Assembly: GCA_016787895.1 (NCBI GenBank)
Contig: JAEUTN010000010.1
Coordinates: 1 to 64,000, forward strand
Origin: Bacteroidia bacterium
Lineage (GTDB): Bacteria > Bacteroidota > Bacteroidia > B-17B0 > Aurantibacillaceae
Length of the DNA: 64,000 nucleotides
Reading direction: 5' to 3'
In this document: piece by piece, positions 40,710 through 49,819 of the stretch
Layout of the letters: each line of letters opens with the position of its first letter
Numbering within the stretch: position 1 is the stretch's first letter
Translations under genes and position numbers: made by a program
Notes under the pieces: model-generated
What the model saw: only the letters and a program-made list of their open reading frames with translations
Database searches by the model: none
What the model was told of the DNA's origin: nothing

Positions 40710-41443
40710 GCATCTGCCTCAAAACGTTTTCCCTCAAGATCTTCCAGCAGCAGCAATCCGGTTGGTCCGGTGCCATTGACTTTTAGTACGGTGTTTTTAC
40801 CATTTACTGAAAATTCCCTCCACTCGTCGATGCCAAACAAAAGGCTCTGGTAGCGCCTCTGCAATTGTTCGGTTTTTCCTTCTTTCAACAGTTTGTAATA
40901 CTTCTCCAATGAATGGCAAACGGCTCTTATCAGCGCATTGGCCTCAAAATCAAGGTCAGTTAATACACTCAGGGAAACGGCATTGGGCTGCTGTTCGAAT
41001 TTTTTCTGATTCACGTTCATACCTATGCCTATAACGGAACTCAGCAATTTGTTTTCGATCAGGTTGTTTTCAATCAAAATACCACAGAGTTTTTTGGAAT
41101 TGACGAGTATGTCATTCGGCCATTTTATTTTTATGTCAAATTGGCCTTTATCAAGAATAGCCGCAATTGTGTCATAACACGCCAAAGCAGTCATCTGGTA
41201 TAAAAACCTTTGGTTTTTGAGTTCAAGAAAGGATGGAAATAAAATCACCGACATGGTGATGTTGCGCCCAGGTTCTGAATCCCAGACCCTGGAACGCTGA
41301 CCACGACCCTGTGTTTGTGCGCCCGCATACACCACCGTTCCCTCTTTAGGCTTAACGTTCTTTAACAGCTGCATGGCATAGGAATTGGTGCTGTCTACCT
41401 GAGGCAAAAAAATGAGATTTCTCCCTATAAATCCTGTTCGCAT
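40685..41443 (-). CDS. birA: Biotin-[acetyl-CoA carboxylase] ligase
   Basis: The start at 41443 gives 252 residues. It lacks the N-terminal helix-turn-helix of bifunctional BirA, so it is a ligase only. It shows PQVDSTNSYAMQLLKNVKP, the biotinoyl-AMP loop AQTQGRGQRSRVWDSEPG, ALACYDTI, and the catalytic IKWPNDILVNSKKLCGILIE. It attaches biotin to the BCCP lysine in the cytosol. The GRGR(R/K)GR motif appears as GRGQRSR, a common Bacteroidota variant. Confidence 0.95.
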   Translation of the reverse strand: MRTGFIGRNLIFLPQVDSTNSYAMQLLKNVKPKEGTVVYAGAQTQGRGQRSRVWDSEPGRNITMSVILFPSFLELKNQRFLYQMTALACYDTIAAILDKGQFDIKIKWPNDILVNSKKLCGILIENNLIENKLLSSVIGIGMNVNQKKFEQQPNAVSLSVLTDLDFEANALIRAVCHSLEKYYKLLKEGKTEQLQRRYQSLLFGIDEWREFSVNGKNTVLKVNGTGPTGLLLLEDLEGKRFEADAQDLRWIF

Positions 41444-41521
41444 TGGGTCAAATACCTTAAATTTGCTATTTGCCGTAAACCTAATAAAAATTAAAACCTT
41501 CAGCACCCAACACCCCCCTAT

Positions 41522-42088
41522 ATGGCCATTAAAAAGCTAACAAAACCCCTTCGAAAAAAGACCAGTGCACCGGCTCGTAAAAAAACCGGCACCTCTGTAA
41601 AAAAAACAAGCGCTTCAAAAACAAACAAAGCAACTTCCGCGCTCGAAAAAGAGAAGGAAACGAAGGAGGCCAATGTTTTAGCTAACCTCGACAAACAAAG
41701 AAAAAGCGGAGTTAAACGGCCTAAAAAGAAAGCCACCGCCAAACAAACCATCGATTTGTTGGATGCTGTTGTAGAAGGCATGAAAGAGCGTAAGGCTAAA
41801 AACATTACGGTGCTGAACCTTAAGACAATCGAAAACCGGGTGAGCGATTATTTTGTGATTTGCGATGCCGACAGCAACACCCACGTAAATTCGATTGCCG
41901 ACTCGATTGAAGAAACAGTTGAAAAACTGAATGGAGAGCGGGCTTTTCATACCGAAGGACAGCAAAACGGAGAATGGATACTGATTGATTACATTAATAT
42001 TGTAGCCCATGTGTTTCAAAGAGAATTTCGTGAACACTACAACCTTGAGGGTCTTTGGGGCGATGCCGAAATCACTTACATCAACTAA
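41522..42088 (+). CDS. rsfS: Ribosome silencing factor RsfS with basic N-terminal extension
   Basis: The RsfS domain occupies about residues 78-188 (LLDAVVEGMKERKAKNITVL, NRVSDYFVICDADSNTHVNS, IADSIEETVEKLNGERAFHT, GEWILIDYINIVAHVFQREF). It binds ribosomal protein L14 and blocks subunit joining in starvation. The product is 188 residues because of an N-terminal stretch rich in Lys, Thr, Ala and Ser (KKLTKPLRKKTSAPARKKTG), which is disordered and may bind rRNA. It lies 21 bp before ftsH in an operon. Confidence 0.94.
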   Translation: MAIKKLTKPLRKKTSAPARKKTGTSVKKTSASKTNKATSALEKEKETKEANVLANLDKQRKSGVKRPKKKATAKQTIDLLDAVVEGMKERKAKNITVLNLKTIENRVSDYFVICDADSNTHVNSIADSIEETVEKLNGERAFHTEGQQNGEWILIDYINIVAHVFQREFREHYNLEGLWGDAEITYIN

Positions 42089-42109
42089 TACTACCGATAC
42101 AACCAAACA

Positions 42110-44218
42110 ATGAGCGAAGAAACGAAAGAACCCATAAATAATACAAGCAGCAACAAAAGCAGCAGCCCCAGTCCTGAAGAGGAGCGTAAGCGCCAGTTTG
42201 AGCGCATGAAGGAAAAATTCGGAAAACAAAATCCCATGGGCGGCAACAAAGGCGGCAGTGGAAATAATTTTTACTGGATTTACGCCGCAGTGGTGGGTGT
42301 ATTGTTGTTTTTTGTGTTTTACGGCAACAATTTTAACTCGCGTTTAATTGAAGTGAGTCAGGGTAAATTTTACCAGGAAATGCTTTCAAAAGGAGATGTG
42401 AAAGACATTGTGATTGTGAACAAAACCATTGCCAGAATTACCATTAATCCTGACAGTGCCTACCAGTGCGACCGATACAAAAACGAAAAAGGGGTTTCTT
42501 TGTTCCCTGATAAAAATTTCAAGGGCCCGCACTTCTTTATTACCATTCCATCGATTGATAATTTTCTTTCCGGCATAGAAAGAGTGCAGAACGAAGCAGG
42601 CATTCCGAAAGACAAACAAGTGTTTGCCAGGAGCGTGGAAGAAACCAACTGGATGAGCGATCAGCTGACCTGGTTGTTACCTATACTCATTATGGTGGCC
42701 ATCTGGATTTTTATGATGCGCCGCATGAGTGGTGGTTCAGGCGGAGGCCCCGGCCAGATTTTCAACATCGGCAAATCAAAAGCCACCTTATTCGACAAAG
42801 ACACTCATGTGAACATAACCTTCAACGATGTAGCCGGATTAGATGGCGCCAAAATGGAGGTGATGGAAATTGTTGACTTTTTGAAGAACCCGAAAAAATA
42901 CACCGACCTCGGCGCGAAAATTCCGAAAGGTGCTTTATTGGTTGGCCCTCCGGGTACCGGTAAAACCTTACTGGCAAAAGCGGTTGCCGGAGAAGCCAAG
43001 GTACCCTTCTTCTCCTTGAGCGGTTCTGATTTTGTGGAAATGTTTGTGGGTGTTGGGGCTTCACGAGTGCGTGACCTCTTCCGCCAAGCCAAGGAAAAAG
43101 CGCCATGTATTATCTTTATTGATGAGATTGACGCCATTGGTCGCGCCCGCGGCAAAAGCATCTCGGCCGGCGCTAATGATGAACGTGAGAATACCCTGAA
43201 CCAATTGCTGACCGAAATGGATGGATTTGGAACCAACAGCGGTGTGATTATTTTAGCTGCTACCAACCGCGCCGATATTCTCGACCGTGCTTTGATGCGC
43301 GCCGGACGTTTCGACCGTCAGATTTACGTTGACATGCCGGATTTGAACGAAAGAAAAGAAATCTTCAAGGTGCATTTGCGTAAAATTAAAATCGACGAAA
43401 GTGTTGAGATTGATTTTCTGGCCAAACAAACCCCCGGTTTCAGCGGAGCCGATATCGCCAACATTTGTAATGAAGCCGCGCTGATTGCAGCTCGTTCGAA
43501 CAAAAAGGTGGTTCAGCGTCAGGATTTTCTGGATGCGGTAGACCGTATCATTGCCGGTTTGGAAAAGAAAAACAAAATCATCACCCCACAGGAAAAACGT
43601 GTGATTGCGTTCCATGAAGCAGGACACGCAACCGTGAGCTGGATGCTGGAACATGCCAGTCCCCTGGTTAAAGTGACCATAGTGCCTCGCGGCAAATCGC
43701 TTGGTGCTGCCTGGTACTTACCTGAAGAGCGGCAAATCACTACTGTTGATCAGATCATGGATGAAATGTGCGCCGCTTTGGGCGGAAGGGCTGCAGAGGA
43801 AATTATTTTTGGAAGAGTAAGTACAGGTGCTTTGAGCGATCTGGAAAAAATCACCAAACAAGCTTACGCGAGCATTGTGTATTATGGCCTGAATGAAAAA
43901 ATAGGAAACATCTCTTATTACGACAGCTCAGGACAAAGCGAATATTCGTTCAGCAAACCCTACAGCGAAACTACAGCCAGAACCATTGATGAGGAAGTGA
44001 AAAAGATGACGGATGTGGCCTATGCCAAAACCAAGCGTATTTTACTTAACAACAAAGAAAAGCTGACTACCCTTGCAGAAAAATTGCTGGAGAAGGAAGT
44101 GATTTTTAAAGAAGACCTTGAAGATATTTTTGGCAAACGTCCTTTTGATAAACCCGAGGAACCGGAAGCAAAAAAGGTGGAAGCACCACAGGTGAATCCT
44201 CCTGAACTGAACGCCTAA
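42110..44218 (+). CDS. ftsH: ATP-dependent zinc metalloprotease FtsH
   Basis: The 702-residue protein has a disordered N-terminus, transmembrane helices near 49-66 and 182-200, and a periplasmic domain. The AAA+ module has Walker [14 protein letters not shown], Walker [12 protein letters not shown], and second region of homology [20 protein letters not shown]. The zinc protease domain has [12 protein letters not shown] and a distal D ligand in SDLEKI. It degrades membrane and regulatory proteins. Length is normal for Bacteroidota FtsH. Confidence 0.98.
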   Translation: MSEETKEPINNTSSNKSSSPSPEEERKRQFERMKEKFGKQNPMGGNKGGSGNNFYWIYAAVVGVLLFFVFYGNNFNSRLIEVSQGKFYQEMLSKGDVKDIVIVNKTIARITINPDSAYQCDRYKNEKGVSLFPDKNFKGPHFFITIPSIDNFLSGIERVQNEAGIPKDKQVFARSVEETNWMSDQLTWLLPILIMVAIWIFMMRRMSGGSGGGPGQIFNIGKSKATLFDKDTHVNITFNDVAGLDGAKMEVMEIVDFLKNPKKYTDLGAKIPKGALLVGPPGTGKTLLAKAVAGEAKVPFFSLSGSDFVEMFVGVGASRVRDLFRQAKEKAPCIIFIDEIDAIGRARGKSISAGANDERENTLNQLLTEMDGFGTNSGVIILAATNRADILDRALMRAGRFDRQIYVDMPDLNERKEIFKVHLRKIKIDESVEIDFLAKQTPGFSGADIANICNEAALIAARSNKKVVQRQDFLDAVDRIIAGLEKKNKIITPQEKRVIAFHEAGHATVSWMLEHASPLVKVTIVPRGKSLGAAWYLPEERQITTVDQIMDEMCAALGGRAAEEIIFGRVSTGALSDLEKITKQAYASIVYYGLNEKIGNISYYDSSGQSEYSFSKPYSETTARTIDEEVKKMTDVAYAKTKRILLNNKEKLTTLAEKLLEKEVIFKEDLEDIFGKRPFDKPEEPEAKKVEAPQVNPPELNA

Positions 44219-44221
44219 GAA

Positions 44222-44256
44222 AATGAAACGCCATCTCAAAAGGATGGCGTTTTTGT
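44222..44256 (+). terminator. Terminator after ftsH, shared with argS
   Basis: The stem AAACGCCATC / GATGGCGTTT is followed by T-rich sequence. It lies in the 38 bp between the convergent ends of ftsH and argS. Confidence 0.85.
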
Positions 44257-46032
44257 TTACATTCTTTCAGGCACTTGTATGCCCAGTAAACCCATGGCAT
44301 TGTTCAGCACCTGCGCGCAGTTTGCCGAAAGTGCCAAACGAAACCTGCGTTTGTTGGCATCCTCTTCTTTTAAAATACTCAGGTCGTGATAAAAGCGATT
44401 AAAGAGTTTGGTGAGTTCGTAAGCATAGTTGGCAATTAAGGCCGGTGAGTATGTGTTTCCAGCCTCTTCCACTACAGCTTCAAAATCGTAAACACCACGC
44501 AAAATTTCTCTTTCCAAAGGATGAAGGTCGGTAACAACGTAACTAGATTCGTTTTCGCTGGATTTACGCAGCACTGATTTTATACGGGCATGAGTGTATT
44601 GAATAAAGGGACCCGTATGCCCATTGAAGTCGATGCTTTCCTTTGGATCGAAGAGCATTTTTTTCTTTGTATCGACCTTTAAAATAAAATACTTAAGGGC
44701 GCCCATGCTCACGGTTTTGTAAAGTGCGTTCAATTCTTCAGCTGAAAAATCATCCACCTTACCCAACTCTTCTGTTGTGGCTTTGGCGGTGTTGTACATC
44801 ACCTCAATCAGGTCATCGGCGTCTACCACTGTGCCTTCACGGCTTTTCATTTTACCTTCGGGTAATTCCACCATACCGTAGCTGAGGTGGTAACATTCTT
44901 TCGCCCAGGTGTAATTCAGTTTTTCGAGAATCTTAAACAGGGCCTTAAAATGGTAATCCTGTTCGTTGCCAACGGTATAAACAATCTGATTGAGTTTTGG
45001 GTAATCCATGAATCGCTCCACGGCCGTGCCCATGTCCTGTGTGATGTAAACACTGGTGCCATCCCCTCTCAGAATAATCTTCTCGTCCAAACCATCCGCA
45101 CTTAAATCAATTGCAATAGAGCCGTTTTCCTTTTTATAAAACAAACCCTTTTCAAGTCCTTGCTGCACCACTTCTTTCCCTCTCAAATAGGTATTGCTTT
45201 CGTAATAAATCTTATCGAAATCAACTCCCAAACTTTTGTACGTCACATCAAATCCTTCATACACCCAGGCATTCATGGTGTTCCAGAGTTTCAATACCTT
45301 TTCATCCCCTTTTTCCCAAAGCCTGAGCATTTCCTGGCACTCCTTCATCAAAGGTGCTTCTTTCTCTGCTATTTCCTTGTTTGTGCCCTGCTCTACCAAT
45401 TGAGCGATTTCTTTTTTGTAGGCCTTATCAAACTCCACATAGTATTTACCAACCAGGTGATCGCCCTTTAAACCGCTGCTTTGTGGAGTTTCTCCTTTTC
45501 CGAATTTTTCCCAGGCCAGCATACTTTTACAAATGTGTATGCCACGATCGTTCACCAGATTGGTTTTAATAACGGTATGTCCGTTCGCATCCAGAATTCT
45601 GGCCACCGAATAACCCAGCAAAATATTTCTCACATGCCCTAAATGCAGGGGTTTGTTGGTGTTAGGCGAAGAATACTCCACCATAATGGTTTTACCGGTA
45701 GATTGGGCTTTTTGAAACCCATACCGTGCATTGGATTTTACGGTTTCAAAAAAGCTTAACCAAAAACCGGAAGACAAAGAAATGTTTAAAAAGCCCTTCA
45801 CCACATTAAAGGCTTGAACCTGCGCGTTGTTCGCCAGCAAAAAGGCACCCAATTCGTTCGCCACTTGTTCCGGCGACTTTTTTGTTTCTTTGGTATAAGG
45901 AAAGGTGACTAAGGTAAAATCCCCTTCAAACTCTTTTCGTGTTTTCTGAAAGCTGATGGTGTTGGTATCTAGTCCATACAGGGTTTTAAGACCTGATTTT
46001 ACGGATTCAAATAAGAGTTGCTCGGCTTTCAT
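44257..46032 (-). CDS. argS: Arginine-tRNA ligase
   Basis: The start at 46032 gives 591 residues beginning MKAEQLLFESVKSGLKTLYG. It is a class I synthetase with an N-terminal Add-1 domain, the HIGH motif in NTNKPLHLGHVRNILLGYSV, and the KMSKS-equivalent region in PEGKMKSREGTVVDADDLIE. A DALR anticodon-binding C-terminus ends NCAQVLNNAMGLLGIQVPER. It charges tRNA-Arg. Upstream on the same strand is a terminator, so it is transcribed alone. Confidence 0.97.
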   Translation of the reverse strand: MKAEQLLFESVKSGLKTLYGLDTNTISFQKTRKEFEGDFTLVTFPYTKETKKSPEQVANELGAFLLANNAQVQAFNVVKGFLNISLSSGFWLSFFETVKSNARYGFQKAQSTGKTIMVEYSSPNTNKPLHLGHVRNILLGYSVARILDANGHTVIKTNLVNDRGIHICKSMLAWEKFGKGETPQSSGLKGDHLVGKYYVEFDKAYKKEIAQLVEQGTNKEIAEKEAPLMKECQEMLRLWEKGDEKVLKLWNTMNAWVYEGFDVTYKSLGVDFDKIYYESNTYLRGKEVVQQGLEKGLFYKKENGSIAIDLSADGLDEKIILRGDGTSVYITQDMGTAVERFMDYPKLNQIVYTVGNEQDYHFKALFKILEKLNYTWAKECYHLSYGMVELPEGKMKSREGTVVDADDLIEVMYNTAKATTEELGKVDDFSAEELNALYKTVSMGALKYFILKVDTKKKMLFDPKESIDFNGHTGPFIQYTHARIKSVLRKSSENESSYVVTDLHPLEREILRGVYDFEAVVEEAGNTYSPALIANYAYELTKLFNRFYHDLSILKEEDANKRRFRLALSANCAQVLNNAMGLLGIQVPERM

Positions 46033-46047
46033 AGGGCGCAAAATTAA

Positions 46048-46080
46048 ATAAAAAAGCCACACGTATTCACCTGTGGCTCT
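46048..46080 (-). terminator. Terminator downstream of the minus-strand gene at 46102
   Basis: Read on the minus strand, AGCCACA / TGTGGCT encloses a 10-nt loop and is followed by a T run. Confidence 0.82.
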
Positions 46081-46101
46081 TGAGTATTATGGATTGGAGC
46101 T

Positions 46102-46518
46102 TCAGAACTGATCCAGAGCTTTAACCGGGTCGTTGTTGATTTTAATGTGAGTTAAACCCGCGCTTTTTAACCAGGCCGCGAACCAGGCTTTACCCTGACC
46201 TTGCTTTAAACTGATGTTGATGGCCTGAAAGTCACCGTTCAACTGATCGAGGGTGCAGGACTCAACTGCTTTGTCTTTTCTTAAAGCGATGAGTATTTTA
46301 TCAAGGTCCTCCTTTGAGCCGGCCTTGTAAATGTCAATTCTTAATACGGTGACTTCAGCGAAAAAACGATTGGCATCGGCCGCAGCAGGGTGTTTAATAA
46401 CTACCGTTTTGTTTGGGTAAACCTGAGCCTGAGCCGCCGGTGTTGAACCCTTAGCGCTTGAATAAAGGGCGTCCGCTGAGAGCGCCAGGAGAAAACAGGT
46501 AAGAAGGAAATTTTTCAT
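46102..46518 (-). CDS. Exported protein with HMA-like fold lacking CxxC
   Basis: The 138-residue product has a signal peptide (LLTCFLLALSADALYSSAKG). The mature domain has alternating strands and helices (FAEVTVLRIDIYKAGSKEDL, KAVESCTLDQLNGDFQAINI, SLKQGQGKAWFAAWLKSAGL). The arrangement resembles a ferredoxin-like or HMA-like fold but lacks the metal-binding CxxC. Function is unknown. It is transcribed alone between tadA and the terminator. Confidence 0.68.
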   Translation of the reverse strand: MKNFLLTCFLLALSADALYSSAKGSTPAAQAQVYPNKTVVIKHPAAADANRFFAEVTVLRIDIYKAGSKEDLDKILIALRKDKAVESCTLDQLNGDFQAINISLKQGQGKAWFAAWLKSAGLTHIKINNDPVKALDQF

Positions 46519-46563
46519 AGTGAAGCTAGTTTTACCAAATTTAATAAATAAAGCTGAATTGGG

Positions 46564-47013
46564 CTAGCGCTTCTTTTTAAAGAATTCTTTCAACATTACC
46601 TCGCTCTGGTTGGCCATTAAGCCGGCGCTTAGTTTTGTTTTGGGATGCAAAAGGTTTTTTTCAATTAGCCTGTAACCCCGCTTTTCATCACTGGCCGCAA
46701 ACACCAGGCGGCCTAACTGGCTCCAGTACAAAGCACCGGCACACATTACGCAGGGCTCGAGGGTCACAAAAAGGGTGCATTCATTCAGGTATTTTCCGCC
46801 CAAAGCGTTGGCCGCGGAGGTAATGGCCTGCATTTCGGCATGGGCCGTAACGTCGTTCAAACGCTCTGTAAAATTGTGAGCCCGGGCAATAATACGGTCT
46901 CCGGCCACCACCACAGCGCCCACCGGAATTTCACCTGCATCAAGGGCTTTTTGAGCCTCCTTAAAGGCTTCTTTCATAAAAAATTCGTCGGTATACAAGG
47001 GTTCTAATGACAT
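46564..47013 (-). CDS. tadA: tRNA adenosine(34) deaminase TadA
   Basis: The start MSLEPLYTDEFFM at 47013 gives 149 residues. It shows the zinc-deaminase motifs VTAHAEMQAITSAANALGG (His and catalytic Glu) and TLFVTLEPCVMCAGALYWSQ (PCxxC), with IPVGAVVVAGDRIIARAHN upstream. It converts A34 to inosine in tRNA-Arg-ACG. It overlaps the preceding gene by 10 bp. Confidence 0.96.
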   Translation of the reverse strand: MSLEPLYTDEFFMKEAFKEAQKALDAGEIPVGAVVVAGDRIIARAHNFTERLNDVTAHAEMQAITSAANALGGKYLNECTLFVTLEPCVMCAGALYWSQLGRLVFAASDEKRGYRLIEKNLLHPKTKLSAGLMANQSEVMLKEFFKKKR

Positions 47014-47399
47014 TGGCAATTAATGTCGGCGTTGGTTTGTATGTCGTCGATGCGTGTAATGGTGTCGCAATCCAACATGAGAATTTTATAGGCATATTGG
47101 CCTTTGAATTCCTCTTTGGGATGTACAAAATATTCCCCGCAGGGTTTGTTTCTGGGGGCGCTCACATCGTAATTGATTTCAAAGTGCCTTAATTCGATTT
47201 TCAATAAATCCACATTTTTTCTCAGGCAATTCAATTTGCACTGGGCCTTATCAGAGAGCACAAAATGCTGGCGTGCCAGTTCGTACATTTTAATTTCATT
47301 GGGTGAGGAGCAGGTGCGATTGCCAAACATGGCGTAAACTACCAAAAGTCCGAGTAGGAGCCCAAATCCGTAATATTTCAGGCGTTGCATAAATGTCAT
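47004..47399 (-). CDS. Membrane-anchored protein, possibly DUF4258
   Basis: The 131-residue protein has one N-terminal helix (YYGFGLLLGLLVVYAMFG) followed by a cysteine-containing extracytoplasmic domain (NRTCSSPNEIKMYELARQHF, CGEYFVHPKEEFKGQYAYKI, LMLDCDTITRIDDIQT). The layout resembles short anchored DUF4258 proteins in Bacteroidota, which I propose only tentatively. It is upstream of tadA and probably co-transcribed with it. Confidence 0.66.
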   Translation of the reverse strand: MTFMQRLKYYGFGLLLGLLVVYAMFGNRTCSSPNEIKMYELARQHFVLSDKAQCKLNCLRKNVDLLKIELRHFEINYDVSAPRNKPCGEYFVHPKEEFKGQYAYKILMLDCDTITRIDDIQTNADINCQCH

Positions 47400-47447
47400 G
47401 CCGCAAAGGTAATGGGATTTTTGAGCGGGTCAAGAACACCGGGTCAA

Positions 47448-48197
47448 TTAACGATCGAGCCAGGATTTAAATTCCCCTACCCTCTCCCGGCTCACCACAG
47501 CTGCTTCTTCGTCCAATGCATTGGCCTGTATTTTCAAACGGTTGTTAAAGTAAGTGCTCACTTTTTGAATAGCATTGATATTAAGGATTGTTTTGCGGTT
47601 GATCCTGAAAAACAGCTCCGGCGACAACAAACTTTCCAATTGATCGAGGGTAAAATCAATGGGGTAACGCCTGCCTTCCTCTGTAACCAACAGTACCAAT
47701 CCTTCCTCAGACACAAAATGGGCCACCGCTTCCGCTTTGACGCTGCTGATGGTTTCGCCCATTTTTACCATAAAGCGGTTTTTAAATGGTTTACTGTAGT
47801 GATGGTAGGCAGAAAAAATAGCTTCTGTGTTGCTTTTGACGGGCTTCAGGCGTTTGAATTTCTCAAGGGCGCTTTTTAAGTCCTCTAAAGCGATGGGTTT
47901 TAATAAATAGTCGATGCTGTTAAGTTTAAAGGCTTGAATAGCGTACTCATCAAAGGCGGTGGTGAAAATGATGGGCACATCCAGTTTCACTTGCTTAAAA
48001 ATTTCAAAACTGATGCCATCGCCCAAATGTATGTCAACAAACAACAAATCGCAGGTCACCCCTTTTTTAATTTCCTGCACACTTTTTTTAACGGAATCGT
48101 ATTGGGCCAGCACCTGAATGGATTTATCGACCCGTTCGAGTAAGCGCACCAGATGTTCGGCGGAAAGTTTTTCGTCCTCTATAATCAGTACGTTCAT
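47448..48197 (-). CDS. LytTR-family response regulator
   Basis: The 249-residue protein has a receiver domain (VLIIEDEKLSAEHLVRLLER, CDLLFVDIHLGDGISFEIFK with the phosphorylated Asp, IIFTTAFDEYAIQAFKLNSI, DYLLKPIALEDLKSALEKFK) and a LytTR DNA-binding domain (AVAHFVSEEGLVLLVTEEGR, FFRINRKTILNINAIQKVST). It overlaps its histidine kinase by 4 bp, forming a two-component system. Target genes are unknown. Confidence 0.95.
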   Translation of the reverse strand: MNVLIIEDEKLSAEHLVRLLERVDKSIQVLAQYDSVKKSVQEIKKGVTCDLLFVDIHLGDGISFEIFKQVKLDVPIIFTTAFDEYAIQAFKLNSIDYLLKPIALEDLKSALEKFKRLKPVKSNTEAIFSAYHHYSKPFKNRFMVKMGETISSVKAEAVAHFVSEEGLVLLVTEEGRRYPIDFTLDQLESLLSPELFFRINRKTILNINAIQKVSTYFNNRLKIQANALDEEAAVVSRERVGEFKSWLDR

Positions 48198-49213
48198 TTT
48201 TTTTCAAGCAAAGGCAATTTTACAATAAAATGCTCATGGGTTTCCAGCACTTCCACTTCTTTTTCGGTAAAGTAGAGGTAACGCTGGCGGATATTACGTA
48301 ATCCGGTGCCCGAAGTCCCCTCAATGTGGGAACGGCGTTGCAGATTGTTTTTTATAATCAACTTTTCGCCCTCTGCACTGAGTTCAATTTTTAAGTGGTG
48401 TTCATCCGACACCTCGTTGTGTTTAATGACGTTTTCAACCAGGTATTGCAGGGCCAGAGGAGGCAAATAAAGGGTTAATGCACGATCAGGCACCTGCCAA
48501 TCAAAAATCAGGTTTTTGTCGAAGCGTATCTGTAATAAAAAAACATAAGAGCGAATGAATTCCAGTTCTGTTTCCAGCTTCACCAATTCCTTATCCTGAG
48601 AATCGAGCAAATACCGGTATACTTTCGACAATTGATTGATAAAATCCGCGGCCTTATCCTGATCCTTATACACCAAAGAGGTGAGTACACTTAAATTGTT
48701 AAACAAAAAGTGGGGGTTCACCTGGCTTTTCAGGCTTTGTAATTGGGCTTTCACTGTTTCGGTTTTATAGCGTTCAACTTCCAGCAGAGATGCTCTCCAA
48801 TTCCTGAAAAACTGTGTACTGACTTCAATGGTGAGAATAATTACCGAAACAATCAGACCCATGATCAAACTTATCTTATTCAGAAACACTTCCCGGTCAG
48901 GCGGAATTACACAAATAAAAACATTGTACAGCTTCATTGGAAGAAGCAAGGCCAAAGAGGAGTATACCAACGCTACTACGAATTGAACAAACAAACGTAA
49001 GGCGGGGCGTTTAAGCCAGGGCAGCTTTTGGTTCAATCGGTGATCAATCATTAAATTTCCTTCCCAAATTAAAAAGGTGATGAATAATGAAAGCACATAA
49101 TCGTGCATAGGATTATGATCATCAACTGATTTAGGCATCATTTGATTAATGAGCGTGGCAATGCCAAGGCCCAAAAGAATCATATAAATAAAACGCCGTT
49201 TGTTGTTACGCAT
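48194..49213 (-). CDS. LytS-type sensor histidine kinase
   Basis: The 339-residue protein has four N-terminal transmembrane helices (FIYMILLGLGIATLINQM, YVLSLFITFLIWEGNLM, LFVQFVVALVYSSLALLLPM, ISLIMGLIVSVIILTIEVST). The His_kinase domain has the phospho-acceptor histidine in LKSQVNPHFLFNNLSVLTSL, and a GHKL ATPase follows (YLVENVIKHNEV, TGLRNIRQRYLYF). It partners with the downstream LytTR regulator. Confidence 0.95.
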   Translation of the reverse strand: MRNNKRRFIYMILLGLGIATLINQMMPKSVDDHNPMHDYVLSLFITFLIWEGNLMIDHRLNQKLPWLKRPALRLFVQFVVALVYSSLALLLPMKLYNVFICVIPPDREVFLNKISLIMGLIVSVIILTIEVSTQFFRNWRASLLEVERYKTETVKAQLQSLKSQVNPHFLFNNLSVLTSLVYKDQDKAADFINQLSKVYRYLLDSQDKELVKLETELEFIRSYVFLLQIRFDKNLIFDWQVPDRALTLYLPPLALQYLVENVIKHNEVSDEHHLKIELSAEGEKLIIKNNLQRRSHIEGTSGTGLRNIRQRYLYFTEKEVEVLETHEHFIVKLPLLEKK

Positions 49214-49239
49214 CAGGTAAAAGTAATCATTTGTTCATT

Positions 49240-49818
49240 TTAATTGGCCAGTCTGCCAAGCGCTTCCACCTTCAGTAGCCAGGCCTTTCTTTGTTGCTCG
49301 TTTAAAAAACGAAGTTCACCGATTGCGCTAACCTTCACCGGTGTAATGCCACAAAACTCTAACGTTCTTTTTTTGATTTGGTTCACCGAAGGTGCACCGT
49401 AAATCCATTTGTAAAACCACGACGGGGTATCAGAGGTATAAATTATTCGTGCACTCCTGCCTTTCAGCAATTTATCCCACCAAGGCCCCTTCTCTTTGTA
49501 TTTAAATGCAAATCCGGAAAGCAACACTCTGTCGAAAAACGCTTTTAATGCAGCAGGCACCGAGCCCCACCAAACAGGATGAACAACCACAATGTGATTG
49601 GCCCAGATTAATTTTTGTTGTGCCATTTGCAGATCCGGTTCAAGTTCCTGCCCAGCCTTTAAGCCATTCATCTGATTATAATTGAACTCCAGGTCAGCCA
49701 CAGAAATGGTTTCAACCTTGTGTTCTGCTGCTAAGGCACCCTTTGCATAGGCTTCTGCCAAGGCTGAACAAAAACTGCTTGAGTTTGGATGACCGTTGAT
49801 GACAAGTATGTTTTTCAT
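49240..49818 (-). CDS. NAD(P)H-dependent quinone oxidoreductase-like flavodoxin-fold protein
   Basis: The start at 49818 gives MKNILVINGHPNSSSFCSAL, the FMN/FAD-binding loop of Flavodoxin_2 proteins; a longer reading would run into the receptor gene. The 192-residue protein shows LIWANHIVVVHPVWWGSVPA, LKAFFDRVLLSGFAFKYKEK and a C-terminal region near IKKRTLEFCGITPV. It reduces quinones or related compounds with NAD(P)H. The TonB receptor gene lies directly upstream. Confidence 0.92.
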   Translation of the reverse strand: MKNILVINGHPNSSSFCSALAEAYAKGALAAEHKVETISVADLEFNYNQMNGLKAGQELEPDLQMAQQKLIWANHIVVVHPVWWGSVPAALKAFFDRVLLSGFAFKYKEKGPWWDKLLKGRSARIIYTSDTPSWFYKWIYGAPSVNQIKKRTLEFCGITPVKVSAIGELRFLNEQQRKAWLLKVEALGRLAN

Positions 49819-49819
49819 T

